Source: Pantoea trifolii (GTDB taxonomy: Bacteria > Pseudomonadota > Gammaproteobacteria > Enterobacterales > Enterobacteriaceae). From it: a stretch of DNA of 64,000 nt. The notes under the pieces are model-generated. The model searched no databases. It was given only the letters and a program-made list of their open reading frames with translations, and was not told where the DNA came from. Positions 35,909-44,037 of the stretch are shown here, in pieces. A program made the position numbers and the translations under genes. Every line of letters starts with the position of its first letter. Within the stretch, counting starts at the first letter, position 1. The stretch is taken from assembly GCF_024506435.1 (NCBI RefSeq), contig NZ_JANIET010000001.1:3596001-3660000 (forward strand). Direction: 5' to 3'.

Positions 35909-36720
35909 GCCGCTACCTCTTTATCTGCTGAGGCTGGCTTGCGAAAAGCAATGATTTCAGATGCACGCTTTTTCTCACTGGCTTTAACGCCAACCGAGCG
36001 AGCCACAGTGATTTTGGTAATGTCGAAAGCGCGATAAATACTGCGGGTGAAAAGCGTGTCGCTATTCGACAGAACTACCGGGTTACGCTCGGAAATGCCC
36101 AGCAGATAGCAGGCCAGCGAATGCTGGTCATCTTCATTAAAGCCGCCAGTGTGATATTCGGTGAACGTGCCGTGATATGGAGGATCGCAATAAACAACAT
36201 CACCGGCCTTCACCATGCCCAGAGTTTCCTGATAGCCAGCACAAATAAACGTTGCGCGCTTTGCCTTCTCAGCAAACATTTCGATTTCATAAAGTGGGTA
36301 GTAAGGTTTTGCGTAATGTCCGAAAGGAATATTGAATTCGCCTTTGAGGTTGTAGCGGCAAACGCCACGATAGCCGTGGCGGTTTAGATACAGGAAATAC
36401 GCCGCTCTCTCCAGCAGAGGCATTGATGTATTTTCATTAAATTCTTTGCGCGCACGGTAATAACTTTCTTCCGTCGTGTTTTGGCTGAATAGAGCCATAG
36501 CCACTACAATAAATGGGCGCGTATGCTCTTTAATCTGGCGGTACATATTGATGAGATCGGGATTAATATCAGCGACCAGATATTCAGGGTAATCGGTATT
36601 CATCATAACTGCGCATGAGCCTGCAAACGGCTCAACAAGGCGATTTCCAGCAGGAAGATGAGCTGACAGCTCATCCATTACACGGACTTTACTTCCCGGC
36701 CATTTCAAAATGGTATTCAT
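35905..36720 (-). CDS. dam: DNA adenine methyltransferase (Dam family)
   Basis: This methylase transfers a methyl group from SAM to N6 of adenine, probably in GATC. The 271-residue product begins MNTILKWPGSKVRVMDEL with the KWPGSK SAM-binding motif and has motif IV DPPYHGTF at about 178, as in D12-class Dam enzymes. It may protect phage DNA from host restriction or tune replication. It overlaps both neighbours by 4 bp in the early operon. Confidence 0.93.
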   Translation of the reverse strand: MNTILKWPGSKVRVMDELSAHLPAGNRLVEPFAGSCAVMMNTDYPEYLVADINPDLINMYRQIKEHTRPFIVVAMALFSQNTTEESYYRARKEFNENTSMPLLERAAYFLYLNRHGYRGVCRYNLKGEFNIPFGHYAKPYYPLYEIEMFAEKAKRATFICAGYQETLGMVKAGDVVYCDPPYHGTFTEYHTGGFNEDDQHSLACYLLGISERNPVVLSNSDTLFTRSIYRAFDITKITVARSVGVKASEKKRASEIIAFRKPASADKEVAA

Positions 36721-36944
36721 AACGCAGCCCCTTTGTAATGAGCGTTTTTAAGCTCGCTGACTTCCTTACATGTCACGCAGACAGAAACGCCCGGCAGTGC
36801 ACGGCGGCGGGCTTCAGGAATTTCGGCATCACATGAAAGGCAGAAAAATTCACTTGCGCCGATAGGATGCTGTTTAGCGTTTGCCAGATTGCGTGCCAAT
36901 TCTTCTTCAACACGCTGTTGCACCAAATCCATTGAGTCGGCCAT
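36717..36944 (-). CDS. TraR/DksA-type zinc finger protein
   Basis: The 75-residue product has an N-terminal helix (MADSMDLVQQRVEEELARNL) and the C-x2-C-x17-C-x2-C zinc finger FFCLSCDAEIPEARR...VCVTCKE of the TraR group. TraR-like proteins bind the RNA polymerase secondary channel and mimic DksA/ppGpp; 186 and P2 carry a homologue. It overlaps dam by 4 bp. Confidence 0.9.
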   Translation of the reverse strand: MADSMDLVQQRVEEELARNLANAKQHPIGASEFFCLSCDAEIPEARRRALPGVSVCVTCKEVSELKNAHYKGAAL

Positions 36945-37171
36945 TAGTGAAGCTCCCGAGCTTGGTTCTCATAGCGCTCAGCCTCTCTGTCCAATAGATC
37001 GATAATTTCCGCAGCGGACATCTCCTTTTTACGGGCATGTATTGCCAGCGCGGCAATATGGATAGACACAGCTAGCGCATCATCACTTCGCTGTTCTTTT
37101 TTGGCCTTGCTAAGCATCGCGTTTAGCGCGTCAACATCAGCTTTGAAATTACGGGTCTCGGTATTTCGCAT
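36944..37171 (-). CDS. Small early phage protein (DUF2732-like)
   Basis: The 75-residue, mainly helical, charged product begins MRNTETRNFKADVDALNAML and matches the DUF2732 proteins found between fil and traR-like genes in P2-type phages. It overlaps the zinc finger gene by one base (TAATG-type). Function unknown. Confidence 0.75.
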   Translation of the reverse strand: MRNTETRNFKADVDALNAMLSKAKKEQRSDDALAVSIHIAALAIHARKKEMSAAEIIDLLDREAERYENQARELH

Positions 37172-37240
37172 ATTTAAATCTCCAGAATTTGGGTAAAAGA
37201 ATGCCCGGCGGGTTTACGCCATTAATTTGTTGAGCATTAT

Positions 37241-37624
37241 TTACTCAGGTAAAAAACAATCAGCAGGTGAAAACTGCCGGGGTAATATTCGACCCCAGCG
37301 TGCAACTTTATTCATTGCGATGATTATTAACTCGCGGCGGCGTTCATCGAAATATTCAAAAGGCTTTCCGATTTCTTCCGGTTTAAATGTCTTGGGGTTA
37401 TCACGATTAGCCAGTGTCATTACGCAGAACTTAAATTCATCATTCTGACGATTGAAATAACGCAGCGCCGGATTGGCGTTGTTATCACGCATCTGACGCC
37501 ATCTTTTGCGAAATTCATCAAACGTCATTGGCTGAATTTTATCAACACGCGCGCCCATCAAATGAATTTTGGAAAAACTGGCGGGTTCATGTTGCTTTGG
37601 TACTTCCCATAAAACTCGCGGCAT
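37241..37624 (-). CDS. Conserved early phage protein (DUF5347-like)
   Basis: The protein is 127 residues from MPRVLWEVPKQHE, basic, with KIQPMTFDEFRKRWRQMRDN and a C-terminal NKVARWGRILPRQF. I think it is a DUF5347-type protein found in enterobacterial P2-like phages but cannot confirm this. I use the ATG at 37624; an in-frame GTG at 37633 overlaps the upstream fil stop. Function unknown. Confidence 0.6.
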   Translation of the reverse strand: MPRVLWEVPKQHEPASFSKIHLMGARVDKIQPMTFDEFRKRWRQMRDNNANPALRYFNRQNDEFKFCVMTLANRDNPKTFKPEEIGKPFEYFDERRRELIIIAMNKVARWGRILPRQFSPADCFLPE

Positions 37625-37625
37625 A

Positions 37626-37808
37626 TTAACCACCGATAAGTTTACGCATGCGGATTAAAAGGCCGCCGCGTTTTGTTGTCAGATCACGCAACAGAGATTT
37701 CTGGTCAGCGCATGGATGCCAGCGCTTGCCGTTTCCGCCCATAATCCAGCCGTTGCCATATGACATAGACGGGCTTTGGCGCTTGAGGTGGGCTGCAAAT
37801 GAAATCAT
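37626..37808 (-). CDS. fil: Filamentation protein Fil homologue
   Basis: The 60-residue product starts MISFAAHLKRQSPSMSYGNG and ends GGLLIRMRKLIGG, matching the phage 186 Fil family. In 186, Fil delays or blocks host cell division when expressed early. It lies between cII and the early replication genes, the 186 order. Confidence 0.75.
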   Translation of the reverse strand: MISFAAHLKRQSPSMSYGNGWIMGGNGKRWHPCADQKSLLRDLTTKRGGLLIRMRKLIGG

Positions 37809-37819
37809 CGCGCGCCCCC

Positions 37820-38329
37820 TCAGTTCAAACCAACTGAAGCGCTTAGGCCGCTTATTGCATCAACGGTAGATGCCAAAGTGGGGTTAGAATGAATGCGGCT
37901 CTGCACTGCAATTGCGGCCAGCATCAGGCAGCGAATGCCAGTATTGGCCGCTTCGACAACACCACGGCGGCAGGTGGCTGTGATTTTCTCAGCGCTTGCC
38001 GCTTTAGCTGCCAACATGCCAACCTCGGCAGTTGCTTTCAGCACGTATGCTGAATACTTCTCGTCTGCCACTTCATTCACCGGCACACATGGAAGACATT
38101 GCAGTTGTGCTAACGCTCCATCTATCAACGTCGCGTCTTCTGTCAGATCAGTCAGCAGAAGCATTTCGGCCACAGTAAGTTGGTGCACTTGATCGGGATT
38201 CAACTTATTACGCAAAGCCTGAACTTTCATATCGGCTTGCTGAGCCAGCTCTGTCATGTTGTGCGTAAGAGCGAACTTGCGGCAGGCTTCATCAAAGTGG
38301 CTATGGGTGGAAACCTTAAAATCAAACAT
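37820..38329 (-). CDS. cII: Transcription regulator CII (186-type)
   Basis: CII of 186 activates establishment of CI synthesis during the lysis-lysogeny decision. The 169-residue product begins MFDFKVSTHSHFDEACRKFA and has an N-terminal helix-turn-helix (NMTELAQQADMKVQALRNKL) and an oligomerisation domain. 169 is the 186 CII length. It lies directly downstream of the Cox/Apl-type gene on the lytic transcript. AAGGAC precedes the start. Confidence 0.9.
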   Translation of the reverse strand: MFDFKVSTHSHFDEACRKFALTHNMTELAQQADMKVQALRNKLNPDQVHQLTVAEMLLLTDLTEDATLIDGALAQLQCLPCVPVNEVADEKYSAYVLKATAEVGMLAAKAASAEKITATCRRGVVEAANTGIRCLMLAAIAVQSRIHSNPTLASTVDAISGLSASVGLN

Positions 38330-38356
38330 GATTAGTCCTTGTCTAATATCTAAGAT

Positions 38357-38581
38357 TTATTGCGCATTGAGCGAAATATCACATTCGCTTAATGCCTGAA
38401 CTGTCAAAGCTGCCATGTTGATTTCAACTAAACCTTTTTTCTGAGCGCCTTTAGGCTTAATTGGCAGCTTTCCATATGAAATCAGGTTTTCAGCAGTGCT
38501 TTTAGACATGCCAGTGCGGCGGCAATACTCATCCAATGGGATGTAGGGATCAGGAATCACGATTGTAATGTTTGGGCGCAT
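38357..38581 (-). CDS. Cox/Apl-type excisionase and regulator
   Basis: The 74-residue product is a winged-helix type regulator (PYIPLDEYCRRTGMSKSTAENLISYGKLPIKPKG), the Cox/Apl family that combines excisionase with repression of the lysogenic promoter. It is first on the leftward lytic transcript, divergent from cI. GGAG precedes the ATG. Three CCAAT direct repeats at 10-bp spacing lie immediately upstream and are probable binding sites. Confidence 0.85.
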   Translation of the reverse strand: MRPNITIVIPDPYIPLDEYCRRTGMSKSTAENLISYGKLPIKPKGAQKKGLVEINMAALTVQALSECDISLNAQ

Positions 38582-38726
38582 AATGCAAACTCCATTCGTT
38601 TAGGGACACACCAATGTCCACCAATATCAGCCAATGTTCGCTTTAACCGATAACACGGAGTGACTCTAATTCGACTAAGACGAAATATCAATAAATATTT
38701 CCACTAAGACGAAAGATCAGAATCTT
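38582..38726. promoter_or_regulatory. Lysis-lysogeny switch region between cox/apl and cI
   Basis: Two sets of repeats are visible. CCAAT occurs at 38611, 38621 and 38631 with exact 10-bp period, one helix turn, as expected for Cox/Apl oligomer binding. ACTAAGACGAAA-x-ATCA occurs at 38674-38690 and 38703-38719, each within an imperfect palindrome (TTCG...CGAA; TTTC...GAAA), as expected for CI operators next to the cI start. Confidence 0.7.
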
Positions 38727-39308
38727 ATGAGTAAATTCCCTTTTGAACAGATTGGGCACAGCAGCGAGGTTCTTGACCGCATTGTTGAGGCTTACGGATT
38801 CACCTCGAAGTTGCAGCTAGCCGACCACTTTCAAATGGCTGCTAGTAGCCTATCCGCTAGGTTCAAGAGGGGAATTTTCCCTGCGGATATGGTGATCAGA
38901 TGTGTTGCTGAGACAGGAGCAGACCTTGAGTGGCTGTCTACAGGTAATGGAAGGAAGTTTAATGATGGGGAATTAGACGTTCTGAAGTTACCACGTTGCA
39001 AAATCGTAGACGGCCAAATGTATGAAGCTGGATTTTATCTGCTGGATAAAGCGTCATTTCTACCCGGCAAACCGATTCCTCAAGATGCAATATGTATTAT
39101 TGATTCTTTCACTCAGTACATAGTTGACCGTAATTACTCAGAAATTTATGACGATGAATGGTTGGTCAAAATTGAGGGGAAAATTAGCGTTAGAACATTG
39201 ACCCGAATCCCCATTAAGAAAGTCCGAGTTAGTGGCGTGGGAATGGCTTTTGATTGCTCTTTAGAAGATATAGACGTATTGGGACGCGTTGCACTTACAA
39301 TAAAATAA
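38727..39308 (+). CDS. cI: Phage repressor CI (186-type)
   Basis: CI maintains lysogeny by repressing the lytic promoter. The 193-residue product has an N-terminal DNA-binding domain (about 8-75, FTSKLQLADHFQMAASSLSA as the helix-turn-helix) and a C-terminal oligomerisation domain (about 95-193). No Ala-Gly cleavage site or LexA-type Ser-Lys dyad is evident, consistent with 186 CI, which is not cleaved by RecA but antagonised by Tum. The Shine-Dalgarno is weak, so levels may be low. Confidence 0.9.
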   Translation: MSKFPFEQIGHSSEVLDRIVEAYGFTSKLQLADHFQMAASSLSARFKRGIFPADMVIRCVAETGADLEWLSTGNGRKFNDGELDVLKLPRCKIVDGQMYEAGFYLLDKASFLPGKPIPQDAICIIDSFTQYIVDRNYSEIYDDEWLVKIEGKISVRTLTRIPIKKVRVSGVGMAFDCSLEDIDVLGRVALTIK

Positions 39309-39322
39309 CAAGGTATATTAGA

Positions 39323-39889
39323 ATGTTAGACTACAAAACAGCATCTAAAGAAGATTTAAAGCAGGAAATGAAAAGGCTTGCGTCTGTAGTTTCAGATGCA
39401 CCTTTTGGGACAAAAAAAGAGTTCTATCACCTCCCTGAAATACTAGGAGCTAGTGAAACCCCTCTCGCGATTGCCAGTGGGATGATGGATGGCAACACCT
39501 GGTTAATTACTCTGACCAATAAACGAGTAATATTTCTGGATAAAGGGATGCTTTATGGAGTTAAACAAGTAGATATCAACTTGAATAACATCGTAAGTGT
39601 TGGTGGTAAAACCGGCTTATTGCTGGGTGAAATCATGATTTCAACTAGCGGTCAAAATTACACCATCAAAAATGTTATGAAGGGTTCAGTCATTCCGTTC
39701 ACTAACTTAGTGAACGAAACTCGCAATAATCAGACCCAATCACAAAAAGCTGAGCATCAACCATCCAAAACATCAGTATCGTTTGATGAACAAATGGCGA
39801 AGATAGAACGCCTTGCCGAAATGAAAGATGATGGAATTCTTACAGATGAAGAATTCCAAGTTCAGAAACAACGCATTCTAAATGGTTAA
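39323..39889 (+). CDS. PH-domain/SHOCT protein between cI and int
   Basis: The 188-residue product from MLDYKTASKEDLKQEMKRL has a central bacterial PH-like domain (about 55-125: GMMDGNTWLITLTNKRVIFLDKG, typical bPH strands) and a C-terminal SHOCT motif (about 155-188: IERLAEMKDDGILTDEEFQVQK). It sits on the lysogenic transcript between cI and int, so it is probably made in the lysogen. Such proteins are common cargo in P2-like prophages. No function can be assigned; membrane- or oligomer-related sensing is possible. Confidence 0.8.
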   Translation: MLDYKTASKEDLKQEMKRLASVVSDAPFGTKKEFYHLPEILGASETPLAIASGMMDGNTWLITLTNKRVIFLDKGMLYGVKQVDINLNNIVSVGGKTGLLLGEIMISTSGQNYTIKNVMKGSVIPFTNLVNETRNNQTQSQKAEHQPSKTSVSFDEQMAKIERLAEMKDDGILTDEEFQVQKQRILNG

Positions 39890-39891
39890 TT

Positions 39892-40929
39892 ATGCCAGTT
39901 CGAAAGCAACCCAATGGACAGTGGATAGCTGACTTTTATACTGTCGATCGAAGCAACGGCAAAGAAGGCAGGCGCGTCCGTAAAAAGTTCGCAACTAAAG
40001 GTGAAGCGCTTGCCTTCGAAAATTATACCCTCCAAAAAATTGATGACAGCCCTTGGCTCGGTGAAACCAAGGAACGGCGCAAGTTAACTGACTTAGTACA
40101 TCTTTGGTTTGAACGACATGGCATAACCCTGCGAGATGGCGAGAAACGTAAAAGCTCAATGTTATGGGCTGCAGAGTGCATGGGGCATCCGCTGGCAACT
40201 GAGTTTAACGCGCAGTTGTTTACTACTTATAGAGCTAAGAGGTTAGACGGAAAATTTGCTCGCACTAAGCGAGTCAGCCAAGTTTCACCACGAACAATGA
40301 ATCTTGAGCACGCCTATTTTTTAGCGGTCTTTAATGAATTAAAACGACTCGGAGAATGGGCGGCCCCCAACCCGTTGGAGAACGTCCGCCAATTTCGCAC
40401 TGATGAAAGTGAAATGGCATATTTGACTGAGGAACAAATTGACTTGCTTTTAGCTGAATGCCGAAACAGTAGCGCCAAGGATTTAGAGGTCATCGCGAAA
40501 TTGTGCCTAGCTACTGGTGCGCGCTGGGGTGAAGCTGAAAGCCTGAAACGTAGCCAAGTATCAGCAGGAAAGATCACCTTTATAAAAACCAAAGGCAAAC
40601 GCAACCGCAGCATTCCTATTGATTCCGAATTGACTGACGTACTACCGAAGAAAAACGGGAATTTATTTTCACCTTGCTATTATGCATTTCGCTCTGCACT
40701 TGAACGCGCTGGCATAGAGTTACCCCCTGGGCAATTAACCCATGTTTTGCGGCATACCTTTGCAAGCCATTTCATGATGAATGGTGGAAATATTTTAGTG
40801 CTGCAAAAAATCCTCGGGCACACCGACATTAAGATGACTATGAGGTATGCGCACTTTGCCCCGAATCACCTTGAAGATGCATTGCGACTGAATCCCTTAA
40901 AGTGTCGCAAAAGTGTCGCTCTAACATAA
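39892..40929 (+). CDS. int: Tyrosine integrase
   Basis: The 345-residue tyrosine recombinase integrates and, with Cox/Apl, excises the phage. It has an N-terminal arm-binding domain (about 1-60), a core-binding SAM-like domain (about 65-165) and the catalytic domain with R (TGARWGEA, about 210), K (IKTKGKR), H-x-x-R (HVLRHTF), H (LGHTDIK) and the nucleophile Tyr in MRYAHFAP. The gene ends 87 bp before the attR core and its last codons contain an arm-type repeat. Its target is tRNA-Ile2, like 186. Confidence 0.95.
   Translation: MPVRKQPNGQWIADFYTVDRSNGKEGRRVRKKFATKGEALAFENYTLQKIDDSPWLGETKERRKLTDLVHLWFERHGITLRDGEKRKSSMLWAAECMGHPLATEFNAQLFTTYRAKRLDGKFARTKRVSQVSPRTMNLEHAYFLAVFNELKRLGEWAAPNPLENVRQFRTDESEMAYLTEEQIDLLLAECRNSSAKDLEVIAKLCLATGARWGEAESLKRSQVSAGKITFIKTKGKRNRSIPIDSELTDVLPKKNGNLFSPCYYAFRSALERAGIELPPGQLTHVLRHTFASHFMMNGGNILVLQKILGHTDIKMTMRYAHFAPNHLEDALRLNPLKCRKSVALT
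40901..40919 (+). repeat. Putative integrase arm-type site (attR side)
   Basis: The same 19-bp AGTGTCGC-AAA-AGTGTCGC sequence as at 9435-9453, here inside the 3' end of int, 96 bp from the core. Two copies of an 8-bp unit at 11-bp spacing. Confidence 0.6.
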
Positions 40930-41015
40930 GAACATTGGAGTATATTGGTGGATATTGATTTTCTAACCCACTGATTTACATGCAAGTCATTGATTACACG
41001 TTGACTACTATGGTT

Positions 41016-41061
41016 CTCATAATCGCTTGGTCGCTGGTTCAAACCCAGCAGGGGCCACCAA
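41016..41061 (+). repeat. attR core
   Basis: 46 bp identical to attL, containing only the 3' half of the tRNA gene (anticodon loop to CCA+A). It marks the right prophage boundary. Confidence 0.95.
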
Positions 41062-41084
41062 TTTAGCGAATAAATTCATATTAT

Positions 41085-41113
41085 TAAGCCACCTATCTCA
41101 AGGTGGCTTTTTT
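41085..41113 (+). terminator. Original host terminator of ileX
   Basis: An AAGCCACCT/AGGTGGCTT stem followed by T-rich sequence, 24 bp after attR. It is the displaced host tRNA terminator; the phage carries a similar one at 9394-9420. Confidence 0.8.
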
Positions 41114-41161
41114 CTTCTTCATTTAAAGTGGCGATTAAATGGCGTCACGTTTGCCAAAAGA

Positions 41162-41866
41162 CTAATCCCGTTCCAACTCACTCACCTGCCATCTTACCGA
41201 ACTGACGCCTTTCTCCAGACTAATGCGGCTCACCAGGCTTTCAAGCTGGTCGGTTAACGTCGGATTGCCAATCACCTCGGCATTTACTTCCATGCGATGC
41301 GGCGGATCCATATCTTCACTGTGCAATGATTGTAGCCGTAGGCCGCTGCCGCCGAGCGTGTGCAGCATCAGGCTGCGGACCTGAACTTCATCCTGCGCGA
41401 GGCAGATGATTTGTACTTTATAGTGTTGAATCGCTTCTGCGGCTGAGACGATGGTTTGACGGTTAATTCCCAAAGCCAATTCACGCAGCAGAATATTCGC
41501 GCACAAGATCACCATGCAGCCGATCGTCGCCTCCAACAGCAATCCCATGCTGCACAGCACGCCTATGGCGGCGGTGCACCACAAGGTGGCGGCGGTATTC
41601 AATCCGCGGATGTTTAAGCCATCACGCATGATCACGCCTCCGCCGAGGAAACCGATACCGGATACCACATAGGCTGCAACACGCGACGCATCGGTGGCGA
41701 TGCCTGGCACGCTTTGTGTCATCAGAACGAAGAGACATGCGCCGGTGCTGACCAGCGCATTGGTGCGCAATCCGGTCATGCGTTGACGTAACTGGCGCTC
41801 ACTGCCAATCAGTGCGCCCAAAACCAGCGCGACGGTGACGCGCAGTAAAAAGATTTTCCAATCCAT
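41162..41866 (-). CDS. MgtC/SapB-family inner-membrane protein
   Basis: The 234-residue protein starts MDWKIFLLRVTVALVLGALIG, with about five transmembrane helices in the MgtC domain (about 5-140: SERQLRQRMTGLRTNALVS, VSGIGFLGGGVIMRDG, RGLNTAATLWCTAAIGVL) and a C-terminal ACT-like cytosolic domain (about 150-230). MgtC proteins inhibit the F-ATP synthase and help survival at low Mg2+ or in acidic vacuoles; family members vary in role. I choose the ATG at 41866 because GGAGTGAGG lies before it; a GTG four codons upstream is also in frame. Confidence 0.88.
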   Translation of the reverse strand: MDWKIFLLRVTVALVLGALIGSERQLRQRMTGLRTNALVSTGACLFVLMTQSVPGIATDASRVAAYVVSGIGFLGGGVIMRDGLNIRGLNTAATLWCTAAIGVLCSMGLLLEATIGCMVILCANILLRELALGINRQTIVSAAEAIQHYKVQIICLAQDEVQVRSLMLHTLGGSGLRLQSLHSEDMDPPHRMEVNAEVIGNPTLTDQLESLVSRISLEKGVSSVRWQVSELERD

Positions 41867-42178
41867 GATAGACCTCACTCCGCAGCTCTTTATTTGCGGA
41901 ACAACAGGTTAAAAATGGATTACAGACAGTGCGAATACCGCTGGGAATCAGCTGCATTGTGCTTATGAAAAGGGGTGATTCTGGGAGGAAATCAACCGTC
42001 TTAACGCGCAGTTAAGACAGCATAAAAGCTATCTTACCGCGAGGTCCTGTTGTAATCGTGTGGGACAAGTGTCCAATGCCGTTCTCCTCTTGGGTAAAAA
42101 TTCGCCGCGATTCTAAAGTGGTTTGCGCCGCGTTGCCAACTCAAAAAGCCCGTTCGTTTACGTTGGGTTAAGGACAAG
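41867..42178 (-). promoter_or_regulatory. Structured leader of the MgtC-family gene
   Basis: About 310 bp with no gene. On the minus strand, hairpin GTCTTAAC-TGCGC-GTTAAGAC (41998-42018) overlaps a second hairpin AAGATAGC-TTTTAT-GCTGTCTT (42014-42035). They share bases and cannot form together, so the leader may switch between structures. In Salmonella mgtC the leader controls transcription in this way. Confidence 0.4.
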
Positions 42179-42198
42179 AAACCCGCCGAAGCGGGTTT
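42179..42198 (-). terminator. Terminator of the type I secretion operon
   Basis: An AAACCCGC-CGAA-GCGGGTTT stem lies 11 bp after the TolC-like stop and is followed by TTTCTT on the minus strand. Confidence 0.85.
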
Positions 42199-42208
42199 AT
42201 GTGCCAGT

Positions 42209-44032
42209 TTATCGTCCAGTTGTTAACCAACGACTCAACGTGCCCGAGTTAGCATACCCGCTGATAATGGCGGCATAGCTATCGAAACGGTTGCTGACTT
42301 CACTGACCTGGTTGTTGTACAGATCGCTTTCTGCGCTCAGTACGTCCAGCAATGAACGGCGGCCTAAGTGATACCACTGATCAAAGAAGTCCTTACGAAT
42401 ACGGTCGGATTCCACAATCAGGTTTTTGTAAAGCACGGCGCGTTCCGCTGTTGAGTGTGCATTCTGGCTGGCAGCGCGTACACGGTTTTCCAGATCGCGG
42501 CGCTGCTCCTGCACCTGCTGACGGCTCGCTTCGGCACGCTTAATCGCCGCAATTTCCTGTGCATTGGTTGAACCGCCGCGGAATAAGCCCCAGCTCACGT
42601 TGAGGCCGGTTTGCCATGCCTGCTGGCGCCCAAGCTGATCTTCACGGGTGTTTTTGCTCACCGTCCAGTTGAGCTTTGGCAGACCAGAAGCTTTGATCGC
42701 CTCCGCCTCTTTGAAGGCCGCTCGCTCTTCGGCGCTGGCGCGCAAGATCAGCGGATGGACATCCAGACTCGTCAGCTGGCGATTTAAATCGCCAAAGGAA
42801 AGTGCCCACTTATCACTGGCTGGTAAAGTCACGCGGCTGTTGCCCATCAGGCGATTCAGGGTGATTTCTACATCACGTGCGCGTGATTCGGCATTTTCCA
42901 GATAGCTTTGCGCTTGCAGCAAGCGCCCTTTCGCCTGCGTCAGTTCACTGCGACGTCCAGTATCTGATTGAACAATGCCGCTGAGCATTTTGGTCAGCTC
43001 TGCCATACGCCCCAGATATTGTTTGCTGATGGCAATGACGTGCTGCTGTTTATTCCACTCAATCAATGCATTACTTACCTGCATCGCCAGATCTTCACGC
43101 TGTGCCTGCACCGCCTGCAAGGCTGACTTAACGCGCTCTTCGCGGCTTTCAATAGTGCGACTGGTTTGGCCAAAGTCGATAAGGTTGGTCGCTACTGAAA
43201 CACCTAATGATGGCGTATTCCCCTGGTATTCATAATTCTTCGTGCCACTGCCAAACTCTTTGGTGGCGGATGCGGCGCTGACATCAACCTGCGGCCAGCG
43301 CTGGCCTTTTGCTTCATCTACGCTGGCTTCAGCCGCATCGCCCTGAGCGATATAGGACTTCAGTGACGGACTGATACGCCAGGTAATGCGTGCAGCCGAA
43401 AGAAACTTTTGCCGAATTTCACTTTCGGCAACCGTTTCATTAGCCCCGCCCCTTAGCGTAACCGGAGAAGTCGTGACTGCAGCATCGGCTGAAGGCGTGC
43501 TTACAAAATTGATATTTGCCAGTGGGCTTTCCACTGGAGCATGAGTCGCTGTTTGCGCAGATTGTGGCTGACTCACGTTCCGCGCCGGTTGCAGCGGATT
43601 GAACGGCTGTGGCTCAGGACGACGCTGCTCCTCAGTCAGGAAACCGCCGCCCTGAATTTCAGCCGGCTGGCTCGGTTTGGCATTGATCGGTGCTGCACGT
43701 TCTATGACCTTAAACTGTTGCGGAGCTTCCGCTATCGCATGCGGTGCAATCGGCGCAACTGACGGCTGAACCGGCTGAGTAATAATAGTCGCAGGTTTCT
43801 GCCTTTCAGCGAAGAGCGGCTGCTGCGCTGGCACAGCGATCTCTGGTCGCGCAATGTTTACCGCAGGTGCCGGTACCGCTGGACGCTGGCCGCTCATCTC
43901 TGCAAACATCATTAACTCACTGGTAGAATCAGCCATTACGTTGACCGCCGGTGCCATCACCACCGCAATACAAACGGCAAGCAGAGAGAGATGACGCGCC
44001 TGTACGTAGCGCATCTTGTTATTATTTTTCAT
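42209..44032 (-). CDS. TolC-family outer-membrane channel of a type I secretion system
   Basis: TolC-like proteins form the trimeric outer-membrane and periplasmic tunnel. The 607-residue product has a signal peptide (about 1-35) and two outer-membrane efflux repeats (about 215-600), with the SWGLFRGGSTNAQEIAAIKRAE segment and the LDVLSAESDLYNNQVS ending. The unusual feature is a Pro/Ala/Gln-rich N-terminal region (about 40-200), absent from classical TolC, probably periplasmic and flexible. It is third in an ABC-HlyD-TolC operon and related to LapE-type adhesin exporters. Confidence 0.88.
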   Translation of the reverse strand: MKNNNKMRYVQARHLSLLAVCIAVVMAPAVNVMADSTSELMMFAEMSGQRPAVPAPAVNIARPEIAVPAQQPLFAERQKPATIITQPVQPSVAPIAPHAIAEAPQQFKVIERAAPINAKPSQPAEIQGGGFLTEEQRRPEPQPFNPLQPARNVSQPQSAQTATHAPVESPLANINFVSTPSADAAVTTSPVTLRGGANETVAESEIRQKFLSAARITWRISPSLKSYIAQGDAAEASVDEAKGQRWPQVDVSAASATKEFGSGTKNYEYQGNTPSLGVSVATNLIDFGQTSRTIESREERVKSALQAVQAQREDLAMQVSNALIEWNKQQHVIAISKQYLGRMAELTKMLSGIVQSDTGRRSELTQAKGRLLQAQSYLENAESRARDVEITLNRLMGNSRVTLPASDKWALSFGDLNRQLTSLDVHPLILRASAEERAAFKEAEAIKASGLPKLNWTVSKNTREDQLGRQQAWQTGLNVSWGLFRGGSTNAQEIAAIKRAEASRQQVQEQRRDLENRVRAASQNAHSTAERAVLYKNLIVESDRIRKDFFDQWYHLGRRSLLDVLSAESDLYNNQVSEVSNRFDSYAAIISGYANSGTLSRWLTTGR

Positions 44033-44037
44033 GATTA

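Larger units (their letters stand above)
9323..41061. mobile_element. Complete P2/186-type prophage integrated in tRNA-Ile2
   Basis: The element is bounded by a 46-bp perfect direct repeat (9323-9368 and 41016-41061) covering the tRNA anticodon loop to CCA+A. It contains all expected P2-family modules: integrase, CI, Cox/Apl-type regulator, CII, replication A, capsid and terminase Q-P-O-N-M-L, lysis cassette, tail genes and Ogr. CI rather than P2 C, the CII and Fil homologues, a dinI-like gene in the tum position, a cos differing at one base from the 186 cos as I recall it, and a tRNA-Ile2 target (186 uses ileY) make it 186-like. No core gene looks broken, so it may be inducible. Confidence 0.96.

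Noticed and set aside
36717..36944. Calling the zinc finger protein a host DksA
   Set aside because: It is half the size of DksA and lies inside the phage early operon; it fits the short TraR group.
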